From assembly GCA_002298695.1 (NCBI GenBank), contig DBLB01000159.1, positions 1-13,599 of the forward strand: DNA of 13,599 nucleotides. Direction: 5' to 3'. The translations under genes were made by a program, and so were the position numbers. Shown piece by piece: positions 1 to 6,358 of this stretch. Positions within the stretch are counted from its first letter, which is position 1. Every line of letters starts with the position of its first letter. The DNA comes from Clostridiales bacterium UBA735. Lineage in GTDB: Bacteria; Bacillota; Clostridia; Oscillospirales; Oscillospiraceae. The notes below the pieces were generated by a model that saw only the letters and a list, made by a program, of their open reading frames with translations, ran no database searches and had not been told where the DNA came from.

Positions 1-381
1 CACTTCCTGGGGTACAGTTTATCGTGCCCAGGGCCTTTCGGCAGGTCAGAAGGGGTTTTTATGGGGGCAAAGCGAAGAAGCGGATGCCGCCTGCTGTCAC
101 GATGGGTGCAGCGGAGAATTTGGGGTTGTGCGGGAGGGATGAGGGTATCGGCTTCCTGCGGGGGTGTACGGATCCGCCGGGGATCTTTCGGGGAATCGGT
201 GCGGAGCGCCGGGCGGACAGGGTCGTCCGCCCCTACAGGCTGCGGGGGGAGATTTTGGGCCGTGCAGGCGATGTGGCCGGATGGGAGCTGTGAGAGCGTG
301 CTTCTGTCACTTCCGGGAAAAGATACGGGAAACACGATATTTTGTGTCGAACGGGAAATGATTTCCCAAATGTGGTATTCT
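1..381. other. Gene-free region downstream of spoIIE-like gene, with repeat module
   Basis: No open reading frame here looks like a real protein; those on the plus strand are low-complexity Arg/Gly-rich translations of GC-rich DNA. The stretch holds one copy of a repeat module (170-259) that recurs at 9335-9424. It also holds smaller pieces resembling the second locus: the 11-mer gtgcgggaggg at 128-138 recurs at 9487-9497, and a ggtttttaygg-like segment occurs near 52-66 and near 9561-9571. A 15-nt near-perfect palindrome GGGAAATGATTTCCC lies at 353-367, just downstream of the minus-strand stop codon at 382. It has no T-run, so I do not call it a terminator. Confidence 0.6.
170..259 (+). repeat. 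Dispersed repeat module, copy A (hairpin core)
   Basis: About 90 bp alignable by eye to 9335-9424 in the same orientation, with a small indel and scattered mismatches. The best-conserved core is an 8-bp inverted repeat, GGGCGGAC (211-218) and GTCCGCCC (225-232), around a 6-nt loop, followed directly by CTACAGG. The loop differs between copies (agggtc here, agaggc there) while the stem is identical, which suggests selection on the hairpin or recent spread. It resembles REP-type intergenic elements; membership of a named family is not established here. Confidence 0.65.
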
Positions 382-2148
382 TCAGCGGAGTTTCGACAGA
401 AAGTGCACTGCCCGTGTGCTATGCTTGTGCTGCGGACGAATGGGACGCAGGCGCAAGAGCACCGCGCTCCGATCATCTGCCTCTTCCGGCTGGCCTCGGT
501 TGACGATCCCCGCGGCCAGAATCCGAAGCGGCGCGTCCGTATGCAGACCGTCCAGCACGTCCGTCTCTCCTACTCCGTCACTGACCAGCACCAGCGTCTG
601 CTTTTGCCGCAGGGACAGCTTCGCGCACCAGGCTTCGTGTGTCTCTCCCACACCAAGTCCCGGCGGCGGCGAGGCTGTCCCGATTTTTTGCACGCCGCGC
701 GCCTGCCGCAGATAGGAGGGAGCCGCGCCCCATTTGTGCAGATAGCCCTCTCCGGTGCAGAGGCTGACCTGCGCCAGGTCCACAGTGGAAAACACGCCGT
801 CACCGCGGAGAATATAGAGCGCGTTGAGCATCTGCATTGCGTCCTGCGCATCAAAGCCTGCTTCGATCAGGTGGCGCAGCAGCGACGCGGCCTGCCCGGC
901 TGCTTCTGCGGCCTCCGGGCCGGTACCCATGCCGTCGCAGAGCAGGGCATAGAACCATTCTCCGCAGCGGAAGCTGAGCGTGCGGTCTCCAGAGATCTCA
1001 CCGCAGGCATGTGAGACCGTCTCCACCTCAGGCACGAACCGCGCCGGCTCGCTGCGCTGCGTCTGCATGCCGGCCGTCAGCAATCGTGACAGAATGCGAT
1101 ACTGCTCCGCCAGGATCTCCCGCGCTTCTGCGCGCCGGGCGCGGCGCTGCGTTTCTGCTGCACTTGTCCGCTGCGCACCAACTGGAGCGGAACGCGCCAG
1201 ATCTGCTGCAAGCTCGGTCAGAAGCTCCGCCGCCGGGCCGAAGGCTGCGTCCGTTTCTCCCTGCCATCCCAGCAACGGGAAAATGCGCGCGAGCAGCGTC
1301 TCCGGAATGGCCGCCGCGCAGAGCGCGCCGCCCAGCGTCGTCAGGATCAGCCGCGGCGCAAGTCCGCCGGCAAGCAGGATGCAGACGCTGCAAATACAGG
1401 AAAACAGCAACCCCCGTCCCAGCCGGCTCTGGAACGGTATGGCGTGCGCGACCAGTGCTGCGGCGGAGAATACCAGCGTCGCGCTGAGCGGCGGCTGCCA
1501 GCAGAGGTCCAGCACCAGCGCGCACAGCACTGCGCTCTGGAGAAAGTAGGGGCTGTCCAGTGTGCAGCAGACGGCACAGGCGGCCAGCAGCGCGCCGAGC
1601 GGCAGTCCGGCCGGCAGCATCCAGCGGCAGCCTCCGGCAATGGCGGCCAGCACGAGTGCCTGCGGCGCGAAATTGCCGCAGAAGGCCGCGCATCCTGCGG
1701 CCAGCAGCGCCAGCCGGAGACAGAAGAACGCGGCCTCGAATGGCTGCAGGGGCCCTTGCAGCAGAAACACGAGACCCACGACGGCATAGAGCGCCGCTGA
1801 CGCTGCCGGGAGGAACCAGCGCCGCTCCTGCGGCAGCAGCCCGCGGAACAGGCCGAGACCTGCGAGCATCAGAAACCCTGCCGCGAGCGGTTCAAGCGCG
1901 TCGTTCAGTGGCCAGCGCAGCAGCAGCCCCGCCGCCGTGCCGAGATAGGCGCACACGGCCTCCGCACCGAACGTCTGCGCGCTGAGCCACGCCAGCGCCA
2001 GCGGCACCGGAAGCTCTGTCACGCCGGCGCCGGCCAGCAGTGCGCCCATGACCAGCGCGCCGGCGCACCGCAGCGCCATCGCGGCCTGCGGAAGCATCCA
2101 AAGCCGCCGGAATCTGCCAGGCAGGCGGCTTATCGTTTGCAGCAGCAT
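382..2148 (-). CDS. spoIIE: SpoIIE-family membrane serine phosphatase (short form)
   Basis: A 588-residue membrane-anchored PP2C-type phosphatase. In Bacillus, SpoIIE dephosphorylates the anti-anti-sigma factor SpoIIAA in the forespore to release sigma F, and it also associates with FtsZ at the polar septum. Residues ~24-290 are almost wholly hydrophobic, consistent with about ten membrane spans. A short charged linker (~295-370, with helix-like TRRARRAEAREIL) leads to the phosphatase domain at ~371-568. Candidate metal ligands by motif are D388 (GEISGD), D405 (LCDGMGTG), D524 (LVSDGVGE) and D558/D559 (EADDRS). Bacillus SpoIIE is about 827 residues, and the missing length is mostly the central regulatory domain between membrane and catalytic parts. 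The ATG start is preceded by GGGAGAGAAGA. The gene is divergent from the CYTH gene. The family is certain; the exact sporulation role is inferred. Confidence 0.88.
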   Translation of the reverse strand: MLLQTISRLPGRFRRLWMLPQAAMALRCAGALVMGALLAGAGVTELPVPLALAWLSAQTFGAEAVCAYLGTAAGLLLRWPLNDALEPLAAGFLMLAGLGLFRGLLPQERRWFLPAASAALYAVVGLVFLLQGPLQPFEAAFFCLRLALLAAGCAAFCGNFAPQALVLAAIAGGCRWMLPAGLPLGALLAACAVCCTLDSPYFLQSAVLCALVLDLCWQPPLSATLVFSAAALVAHAIPFQSRLGRGLLFSCICSVCILLAGGLAPRLILTTLGGALCAAAIPETLLARIFPLLGWQGETDAAFGPAAELLTELAADLARSAPVGAQRTSAAETQRRARRAEAREILAEQYRILSRLLTAGMQTQRSEPARFVPEVETVSHACGEISGDRTLSFRCGEWFYALLCDGMGTGPEAAEAAGQAASLLRHLIEAGFDAQDAMQMLNALYILRGDGVFSTVDLAQVSLCTGEGYLHKWGAAPSYLRQARGVQKIGTASPPPGLGVGETHEAWCAKLSLRQKQTLVLVSDGVGETDVLDGLHTDAPLRILAAGIVNRGQPEEADDRSAVLLRLRPIRPQHKHSTRAVHFLSKLR

Positions 2149-2194
2149 GTCTTCTTCTCTCCCATTCTTCCCGGATGGCTACAGTCTACCAGAA

Positions 2195-2300
2195 GGCGAC
2201 AAAAGAATTGGTCGGGAAATGTCATGGGAAATGGCGAAAACAGGGAATTCTTGCGCTTGCGGCAAAAATGACGTACAATAGAAAAAAGGGAGGCGACAAA
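2195..2300. repeat. Duplicated 10-mer AGGCGACAAA in the spoIIE/CYTH intergenic region
   Basis: AGGCGACAAA occurs at 2194-2203 only with a preceding A (aAGGCGACAAAa) and again at 2291-2300, immediately before the GTG start of the CYTH gene. Read on the minus strand it is TTTGTCGCC, a 7-of-9 match to the Spo0A box consensus TTTGTCRAA as I recall it. The first copy lies about 47 bp upstream of the spoIIE-like start, where a Spo0A site would make sense. The second overlaps the translation initiation region of the CYTH gene. The functional reading is inference only. Confidence 0.3.
2251..2279 (+). promoter_or_regulatory. Putative SigA-type promoter of the CYTH gene
   Basis: TTGCGC (2251-2256), a 17-bp spacer, then TACAAT (2274-2279). 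The -10 is a 5/6 match; the -35 matches only in TTG. Transcription would begin near 2286, leaving about 16 nt of leader that is essentially the ribosome binding site AGGGAGG (2287-2293) eight bases ahead of the GTG start at 2302. Confidence 0.5.
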
Positions 2301-2301
2301 C

Positions 2302-2910
2302 GTGGGAAAGGAACTGGAAATCAAGCTGGCCGCGTCCGGTGCAGCGGTGCTGGACGCCGTCTGCGCGGATGCAGCTGTGGAGGCGCTGCGCTGCGGCGGT
2401 TGGCAGGAGATCTGCATGGAGACCACCTATCTGGACACGTCGGAGCGCGCCATTGCCGCGCGGAAATGGATGCTCCGGCGGCGCGTGGAGAACGGTGAGG
2501 CGATCTATACGATGAAGACGCCGGGGGACGGCTACGTCCGCGGCGAATGGGAAAGCCGGAAGGCCGCGCTGCCGGATGCCGTTCGGGAAATGGTAAGCCG
2601 GGGCGCGCCTGCAGAGCTGGAGACACTGACCGCCAGCGGCGCGGAGCGCGTGTGCGGCGTGCAGTTTTCACGGAAGACCGCGCCGCTGCAGCTGGAGGAC
2701 GGCACGGTGTGCGCGCTCTGCGCGGACAGCGGCCATTTTCTCGGCGGCGCGCGCCGGCGGCCGTTCTGCGAGGTGGAGCTGGAGCTGACGTCCGGCAGCG
2801 CGGAGGCAATGCTGGCCTTTGCCCGCGCGCTCGCCGCGCGGTATGGACTGCGGGAGGAGAGAAACAGCAAATTTGTCCGGGCGGCTGCGCTTGCTGCGCA
2901 GGACGCATAG
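2302..2910 (+). CDS. CYTH domain (triphosphate tunnel metalloenzyme family) protein
   Basis: A 202-residue protein of the CYTH superfamily, whose members (ThTPase, inorganic triphosphatase, class IV adenylate cyclase) bind triphosphates inside an eight-stranded beta tunnel using divalent metal. The defining ExExK signature is at the extreme N-terminus (E4-L-E6-I-K8). Alternating basic and acidic strands follow as expected: MLRRR (57-61), YTMKTP (69-74), EWE (82-84), SRKTA (123-127), EVELEL (157-162) and SKFVRA (189-194). The protein is a single domain with no fused CHAD module and no signal peptide, so it should be cytoplasmic. The GTG start has AGGGAGG at ideal spacing and puts the ExExK motif near residue 4, as is usual. 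A tripolyphosphatase-like activity is plausible from the family; the real substrate cannot be read from the sequence. It is monocistronic, closed by the terminator at 2934-2969. Confidence 0.85.
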   Translation: MGKELEIKLAASGAAVLDAVCADAAVEALRCGGWQEICMETTYLDTSERAIAARKWMLRRRVENGEAIYTMKTPGDGYVRGEWESRKAALPDAVREMVSRGAPAELETLTASGAERVCGVQFSRKTAPLQLEDGTVCALCADSGHFLGGARRRPFCEVELELTSGSAEAMLAFARALAARYGLREERNSKFVRAAALAAQDA

Positions 2911-2933
2911 CGCCCGCCTGCACTGCAAACCGG

Positions 2934-2969
2934 AAAGCCAGCCCCCTCTTCCGAGGGGGCTGGCTTTTT
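2934..2969 (+). terminator. Strong rho-independent terminator, probably serving both strands
   Basis: A perfect 13-bp stem, AGCCAGCCCCCTC (2936-2948) with GAGGGGGCTGGCT (2953-2965), a TTCC loop, and TTTTT at 2965-2969. It lies 26 bp after the CYTH stop and just 3' of the convergent minus-strand gene ending at 2975. Only AAA precedes the stem, so termination on the minus strand would be weaker. Confidence 0.92.
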
Positions 2970-2974
2970 GATCC

Positions 2975-3838
2975 TTATCCTACTTCAAACGGCGGCTCCT
3001 CAAAGAACGTCCCGAGATCAAGACCCGCGACCTTCCCGTCCCGTACCATGATCCGCAGCTTCGTCCGTCCCTCGCCGATGGTGAAGAACGTCCGCGGGAT
3101 CTCCACATCGTTCTCCACGAGCGTACTGTCCTTCGTCTCCGCGTCCGGATACGCCGCGCGGACCTCGTCCTCGGTGCTGCCGATGCCGATGCCCTCCGCC
3201 GTCTTCCAGTCGGCGTTCGGCCAGACCGTGACCTCGTCCAGCCGCCATCCGTCGCCGAAGTCCGCCAGATCGAGCTTCACGGAATAGAGCTGCCCCGGCG
3301 CATTGTCGATTTTGTAGAACCAGCACACGCGGAGACTGCCATCCGTCTCTTCCACCGGCCCGCTGTTGCTCTCATCGTCCGGCGCGCCGAGGATGTCCTG
3401 AATTTCCTCGCCGCTCATGCCGAGCGTCAGCGGCCCGAGCGTCCACGTCTCCACGGAATCCGCCGGTGTATCCGTCGTGCCCGCAGCATCCTCGGTCTCC
3501 GCCGGAGCTTCCGCGTCGTTTGCCGCCGTATCCATCATGTCGCTCGCGCTCTCCTGCTTTGACGCGCCGCTTTCCGTGCTGCCGCTCTTGGCCTCCTCGG
3601 TGGCCTGCATCATCGCCGTTTCCGGGGCGGCGCAGTCCGCCGACGCGGTGGAATCTGCCGTTTTGTTCGTGCTCAGCGTCACAAGACGTGCCAGTCCGAT
3701 TGCGAGCAGGCAGCACGCGGCAAGCGCCGCGATCCCCGCCCACCGGACGGGCTTTTTCTTTGCGACCGGCGCATCCGCCCGCGCGATCAGATCGTCGCCG
3801 ACGTCGCCGATGGCCCGAAAGAGCTTTTCTTCTCTCAT
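2975..3838 (-). CDS. Single-pass membrane protein, probable anti-sigma partner with BamE-like C-terminal repeats
   Basis: A 287-residue protein translated from an ATG that overlaps the sigma-factor stop by 4 bp (ATGA, 3835-3838). A longer in-frame upstream start lies inside the sigma gene and is rejected. Order: a cytoplasmic N-terminus of about 30 residues (MREEKLFRAIGDVGDDLIARAD), a style common in clostridial proteins encoded after ECF-type sigma genes; one membrane span (~33-53); a low-complexity Ser/Thr/Ala/Glu/Asp linker (~57-128); then an extracellular domain (~131-287). That domain has two repeats of the type seen in BamE/SmpA-like folds, LGPLTLGMSGEEIQDILGAP (~134-153) and GIGIGSTEDEVRAAYPDA (~217-234). 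The position, coupling and topology fit an anti-sigma factor that senses something outside the membrane. No zinc anti-sigma motif (HxxxCxxC) is present, so the sigma-binding mode is unknown. Confidence 0.7.
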   Translation of the reverse strand: MREEKLFRAIGDVGDDLIARADAPVAKKKPVRWAGIAALAACCLLAIGLARLVTLSTNKTADSTASADCAAPETAMMQATEEAKSGSTESGASKQESASDMMDTAANDAEAPAETEDAAGTTDTPADSVETWTLGPLTLGMSGEEIQDILGAPDDESNSGPVEETDGSLRVCWFYKIDNAPGQLYSVKLDLADFGDGWRLDEVTVWPNADWKTAEGIGIGSTEDEVRAAYPDAETKDSTLVENDVEIPRTFFTIGEGRTKLRIMVRDGKVAGLDLGTFFEEPPFEVG

Positions 3839-4395
3839 ACGGCGATCCCCTCCTCTCCGAGGAACTTGCGCAGCTTTTCGCGCGTCCGGAACAGGATGGA
3901 CTTCACCGTGTTCTCCTTCATGCCATAGCGGTCCGCGATGACCGAGATGGAGTCGACATACCAATACCGCCGCAGAAAGAGGTTACAGTCCTTCTCCGGT
4001 AGCGTCCGCAAAAAGCGGTCGATCGCTGCGGCCAGCTCCTTCTGCTCCAGCTCATGCTCCACGCGCTGTGCCGAGGGAATACATTCGCCGAGTTCATCCA
4101 ATGCCAGCGGGAGCGCTCCGCCGCCGCGCTTGTCTGCCTGCCGGTATTTGCAGCGGTCGAAGGACAGATTGCGCGTGATGCGCCCTAAAAACGCCGATAA
4201 AATGCCGGGCCGCTGCGGCGGCATCGCGTTCCAGGCGTGCAGCCAGGTGTCGCTGACGCACTCCTCGGTGTCCTCAAAATTCCGCAGAATATTCCTGGCT
4301 ATGGTACGGCAATAGCTGCCGTACTTTGCATCTGTCTCTGCAAGAGCCTGTTCCTTTCTCGCCCAGTAAAGATCAATAATTTTGGAATCTTCCAA
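3835..4395 (-). CDS. ECF-type RNA polymerase sigma factor (sigma-70 family)
   Basis: A 186-residue, two-domain sigma factor. Region 2 covers ~20-95, with the DTEECVSDTWLHAW motif (42-55) and the aromatic/basic SFDRCKYRQ stretch (78-86). Region 4 covers ~118-180, with LPEKDCNLFLRRYWY, then the helix-turn-helix VIADRYGMKENTVKSILFRTREKL. There is no region 1 or 3. I place the start at the TTG at 4395: AGAGGGGG (4402-4409) sits 6-7 bases upstream, and the resulting N-terminus MEDSKIIDLYWARKE matches the usual start of this clostridial family. A GTG at 4413 would add six residues, but it would lie at or beyond the predicted transcription start of the ECF-like promoter and would be preceded by no good ribosome binding site. 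It is translationally coupled to the membrane protein downstream, its likely regulator. The target regulon is not visible, apart from possible autoregulation. Confidence 0.88.
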   Translation of the reverse strand: MEDSKIIDLYWARKEQALAETDAKYGSYCRTIARNILRNFEDTEECVSDTWLHAWNAMPPQRPGILSAFLGRITRNLSFDRCKYRQADKRGGGALPLALDELGECIPSAQRVEHELEQKELAAAIDRFLRTLPEKDCNLFLRRYWYVDSISVIADRYGMKENTVKSILFRTREKLRKFLGEEGIAV

Positions 4396-4420
4396 TCTGA
4401 TTCCCCCTCTCACCCGAAAA

Positions 4421-4446
4421 GACGAAAAATTTGATCCGCGGTTTCA
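4421..4446 (-). promoter_or_regulatory. ECF-style promoter TGAAAC-N16-CGTC upstream of the sigma gene
   Basis: On the minus strand, TGAAAC (4446-4441) is followed after exactly 16 bp by CGTC (4424-4421). This is the architecture known for Bacillus ECF factors of the sigma W/M/X group (TGAAAC, about 16-17 bp, CGT(A/C)). Transcription would start near 4414, giving a leader of roughly 20 nt that contains the AGAGGGGG site and the TTG start. Sequence and spacing are seen directly; recognition by the sigma factor encoded immediately downstream is inference. Confidence 0.55.
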
Positions 4447-4454
4447 GTATAGCA
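4446..4454 (-). promoter_or_regulatory. Extended -10 element (vegetative-type promoter) for the sigma gene
   Basis: Reading the minus strand, TGCTATACT (4454-4446) is an extended -10 (TGn then TATACT, 5/6 match). No good -35 is present 17 bp upstream (ttttct). Its last bases merge into the ECF-like TGAAAC box, so the two promoters overlap and could not be occupied together. Predicted start near 4439. Confidence 0.5.
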
Positions 4455-4483
4455 TGGAAAAACGCAAAAGAAAATGATATACT
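4455..4483 (+). promoter_or_regulatory. Extended -10 promoter of the ymdB-yhaO-yhaN-like operon
   Basis: TGGAAA (4455-4460, 4/6 to TTGACA), a 17-bp spacer, and TATACT (4478-4483) with an upstream TG at 4475-4476 forming an extended -10. It lies about 27 bp before the chosen ATG at 4510. Its polymerase footprint would overlap those of the divergent sigma-gene promoters. Confidence 0.55.
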
Positions 4484-4509
4484 TGTAAAAAACAGCAAGG
4501 ATGGTTTTC

Positions 4510-5286
4510 ATGGAATTTCGAATTCTGGCCGTCGGCGACGTGGTGGGCCTGCCGGGCCTTTCGTATCTCAGCCGCCACCTGCGGAGACTGAAGCAGCTTT
4601 ATAAAATCGATTTCTGCGTCGTCAACGGCGAAAACGCCAACGGTGTGGGCATTCTCCCGCGTCAGGCCGACCTGATCTTCGACGCCGGGGCCGACGTCAT
4701 CACGCTCGGCAACCACACGTTCGGCCGCCGCGAGATCTGCCCGTATCTCGACGATCACCGCGAGATCCTCCGCCCGGCCAACCTCGTGCCGAGCCTTCCG
4801 GGGCGCGGCTGGGGCGTGTTTGAGACGAACGCCGGGCCGGTCGCCGTCGCGAACCTCATCGGCCGCTGCGCGATGGATTTCACGCCGGACAATCCGTTCC
4901 GTGTCGTGGATAAAATTCTGAAGGACGTCGGCACGGTCCCCGTCCTCATCGATTTCCACGCCGAGGCGACGAGCGAAAAGCTCGCCATGGCATATTATCT
5001 CGACGGCAAGGCCTCGGCCCTCTGGGGCACGCATACGCACGTCCCGACGGCGGACGAGCAGATTTTGCCGGACGGTCTCGGCTATCAGACCGATCTCGGC
5101 ATGACCGGCCCGGTCCGGTCCGTCATCGGCGTCCGGCCCGAACAGTCCATCGCCAAATTCCGCGGCGAACTGACCAGCCGCTATGAACCGGCCCCCGGGC
5201 CGGCCATGCTCTGCGGCACGATCTTCACGGTCGACACGCAGACGCGCCGCTGTACCAACGCAGAGAGGGTGAAGCATCTTGATTAA
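4510..5286 (+). CDS. ymdB: YmdB-type calcineurin-like phosphodiesterase (TIGR00282 family)
   Basis: A 258-residue phosphodiesterase. Bacillus YmdB is a di-metal enzyme with activity on 2',3'-cyclic nucleotides; it affects RNA turnover and the switch between motility and biofilm. All expected ligands are visible: D10 (VGDVVG), E41 and N42 (NGENANG), N68 and H69 (GNHTFG), H150 (DFHAEATSEK), and H175 and H177 (THTHVPT). Length matches the family (about 260). I use the ATG at 4510 because AAGGA (4497-4501) is correctly spaced for it and the metal ligand D10 then falls where relatives have it. The ATG at 4501 overlaps that ribosome binding site. It is the first gene of a three-gene operon, and its end overlaps the next gene by 8 bp. 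It is not next to rny here. The family assignment is very secure; the biological role in this species is inferred. Confidence 0.93.
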   Translation: MEFRILAVGDVVGLPGLSYLSRHLRRLKQLYKIDFCVVNGENANGVGILPRQADLIFDAGADVITLGNHTFGRREICPYLDDHREILRPANLVPSLPGRGWGVFETNAGPVAVANLIGRCAMDFTPDNPFRVVDKILKDVGTVPVLIDFHAEATSEKLAMAYYLDGKASALWGTHTHVPTADEQILPDGLGYQTDLGMTGPVRSVIGVRPEQSIAKFRGELTSRYEPAPGPAMLCGTIFTVDTQTRRCTNAERVKHLD

Positions 5287-6358
5287 ATTTCTCCATGCAG
5301 CCGACCTGCATCTGGATTCTCCGTTCTCCGGCCTTTCACCCGAGCAGGCTGCGGCGCGCCGCAAAGCGCAGCGCCGCTTGCCGGCGAAGCTCTCCGAGCT
5401 GGCCCGGACGCACGGGTGTGACTTTTTGCTCCTTGCGGGCGACCTGTTCGACGGTGAGGCTGTTGCGCCGGAGACCGTCGAGGCATTGCAGGCTGCGTTT
5501 GCCGCTTGCCCATGCCCGGTATTTCTCGCCTCCGGCAATCATGACCCCGCGCTGCCCGCTTCGCCGTACCGCACGGCGGACTGGCCGGAAAACGTCCATA
5601 TTTTCGCTTCCCGTGCCGTCTCCTCTGCCGAGCTTCCGGCGCTGCGCTGCCGCGTCTACGGCGCGGGCTTTGAATCGGCCTATGAAAGCGGCCTGCTGGA
5701 CGGTTTCTGTGCGGCGCAGGACGGCTGGACAAACGTGATGGTGCTCCACGGCGATGCGCTGAACCAGAACAGTCCCTATAACGCGGTCACGAAGGAGCAG
5801 ATCGCTGCCTCCGGCCTTGATTATCTCGCGCTCGGCCACATCCATCAGGCCAGCGGCCTGCTGCGCGCCGGAAAGACCTTCTACGCCTGGCCGGGCTGCA
5901 CAATGGGCCGCGGTTTTGACGAGCTCGGCCCGAAGGGCGCCTGCCTCGTCACGCTGGACGGCACGGACTGCCGTCTGGAATTTCTGCCGCTCAGCGAACA
6001 GAACTATGAAATTCTGCGCGTCCCCGCCGAGGACGACGCGGCAGCTGCCGTTGAAGCGGCCCTGCCGGTGGACAGCGCGCGCAGCATCTGCCGCGTTATC
6101 CTGACCGGGGAGGCGGAGCGCCCCGACCTGAACGCGCTCTATGCCCGTTTCGCTCCGCGCTGCTTCAGTCTGACGCTCCGCGATGAGACGATGCCCCGGC
6201 GCGACCTCTGGCAGCACGCCGGAGAGGATACGCTCCGCGGTCTTGCTCTCGCAAAGCTCAAGGCGCAGTATGACGCCGCGCCGGAGGACATGCGCGTTGC
6301 GGCGGCCCTTGCCGCGCGGATGCTGACGGCCGCTATGGAGGGGAGGGACGAGCTGTGA
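5279..6358 (+). CDS. YhaO/SbcD-like metallophosphoesterase (DNA repair exonuclease family)
   Basis: A 359-residue Mre11/SbcD-type metallophosphoesterase, closest in style to Bacillus YhaO. All five phosphoesterase motifs are present: D9 and H11 (DLHLDS), D55 (GDLFDG), N87 and H88 (GNHD), H157 (HGD), and H187 and H189 (GHIH). The family-typical FYAWPGCTMGRGFDELGPKG segment (201-220) follows, then a C-terminal part (~225-359) that in SbcD/YhaO contacts the ATPase partner. The start is a TTG at 5279 inside the end of ymdB, supported by GAGAGGGTG upstream and by the conserved N-terminus IKFLHAADLHLDS. The 3' end overlaps the next gene by 4 bp (GTGA), so the two proteins are probably made in a fixed ratio and act as a nuclease-ATPase complex. 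True substrate (DNA ends or RNA) is unknown. Confidence 0.9.
   Translation: MIKFLHAADLHLDSPFSGLSPEQAAARRKAQRRLPAKLSELARTHGCDFLLLAGDLFDGEAVAPETVEALQAAFAACPCPVFLASGNHDPALPASPYRTADWPENVHIFASRAVSSAELPALRCRVYGAGFESAYESGLLDGFCAAQDGWTNVMVLHGDALNQNSPYNAVTKEQIAASGLDYLALGHIHQASGLLRAGKTFYAWPGCTMGRGFDELGPKGACLVTLDGTDCRLEFLPLSEQNYEILRVPAEDDAAAAVEAALPVDSARSICRVILTGEAERPDLNALYARFAPRCFSLTLRDETMPRRDLWQHAGEDTLRGLALAKLKAQYDAAPEDMRVAAALAARMLTAAMEGRDEL

Noticed and set aside
61..1014. A 317-codon plus-strand reading frame opposite the 3' part of the spoIIE-like gene
   Set aside because: Translation is Arg/Gly/Cys-rich with no domain pattern; it is antisense to a clear phosphatase domain and arises from GC-rich codon structure.
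4444..5538. A 364-codon minus-strand reading frame across ymdB and the yhaO-like gene
   Set aside because: Fully antisense to two genes with complete catalytic motifs; Arg/Asp/Val/Ala-rich composition is typical of a reverse-frame shadow.
5336..6217. A 293-codon minus-strand reading frame inside the yhaO-like gene
   Set aside because: Antisense shadow without recognisable motifs or a promoter/ribosome site.
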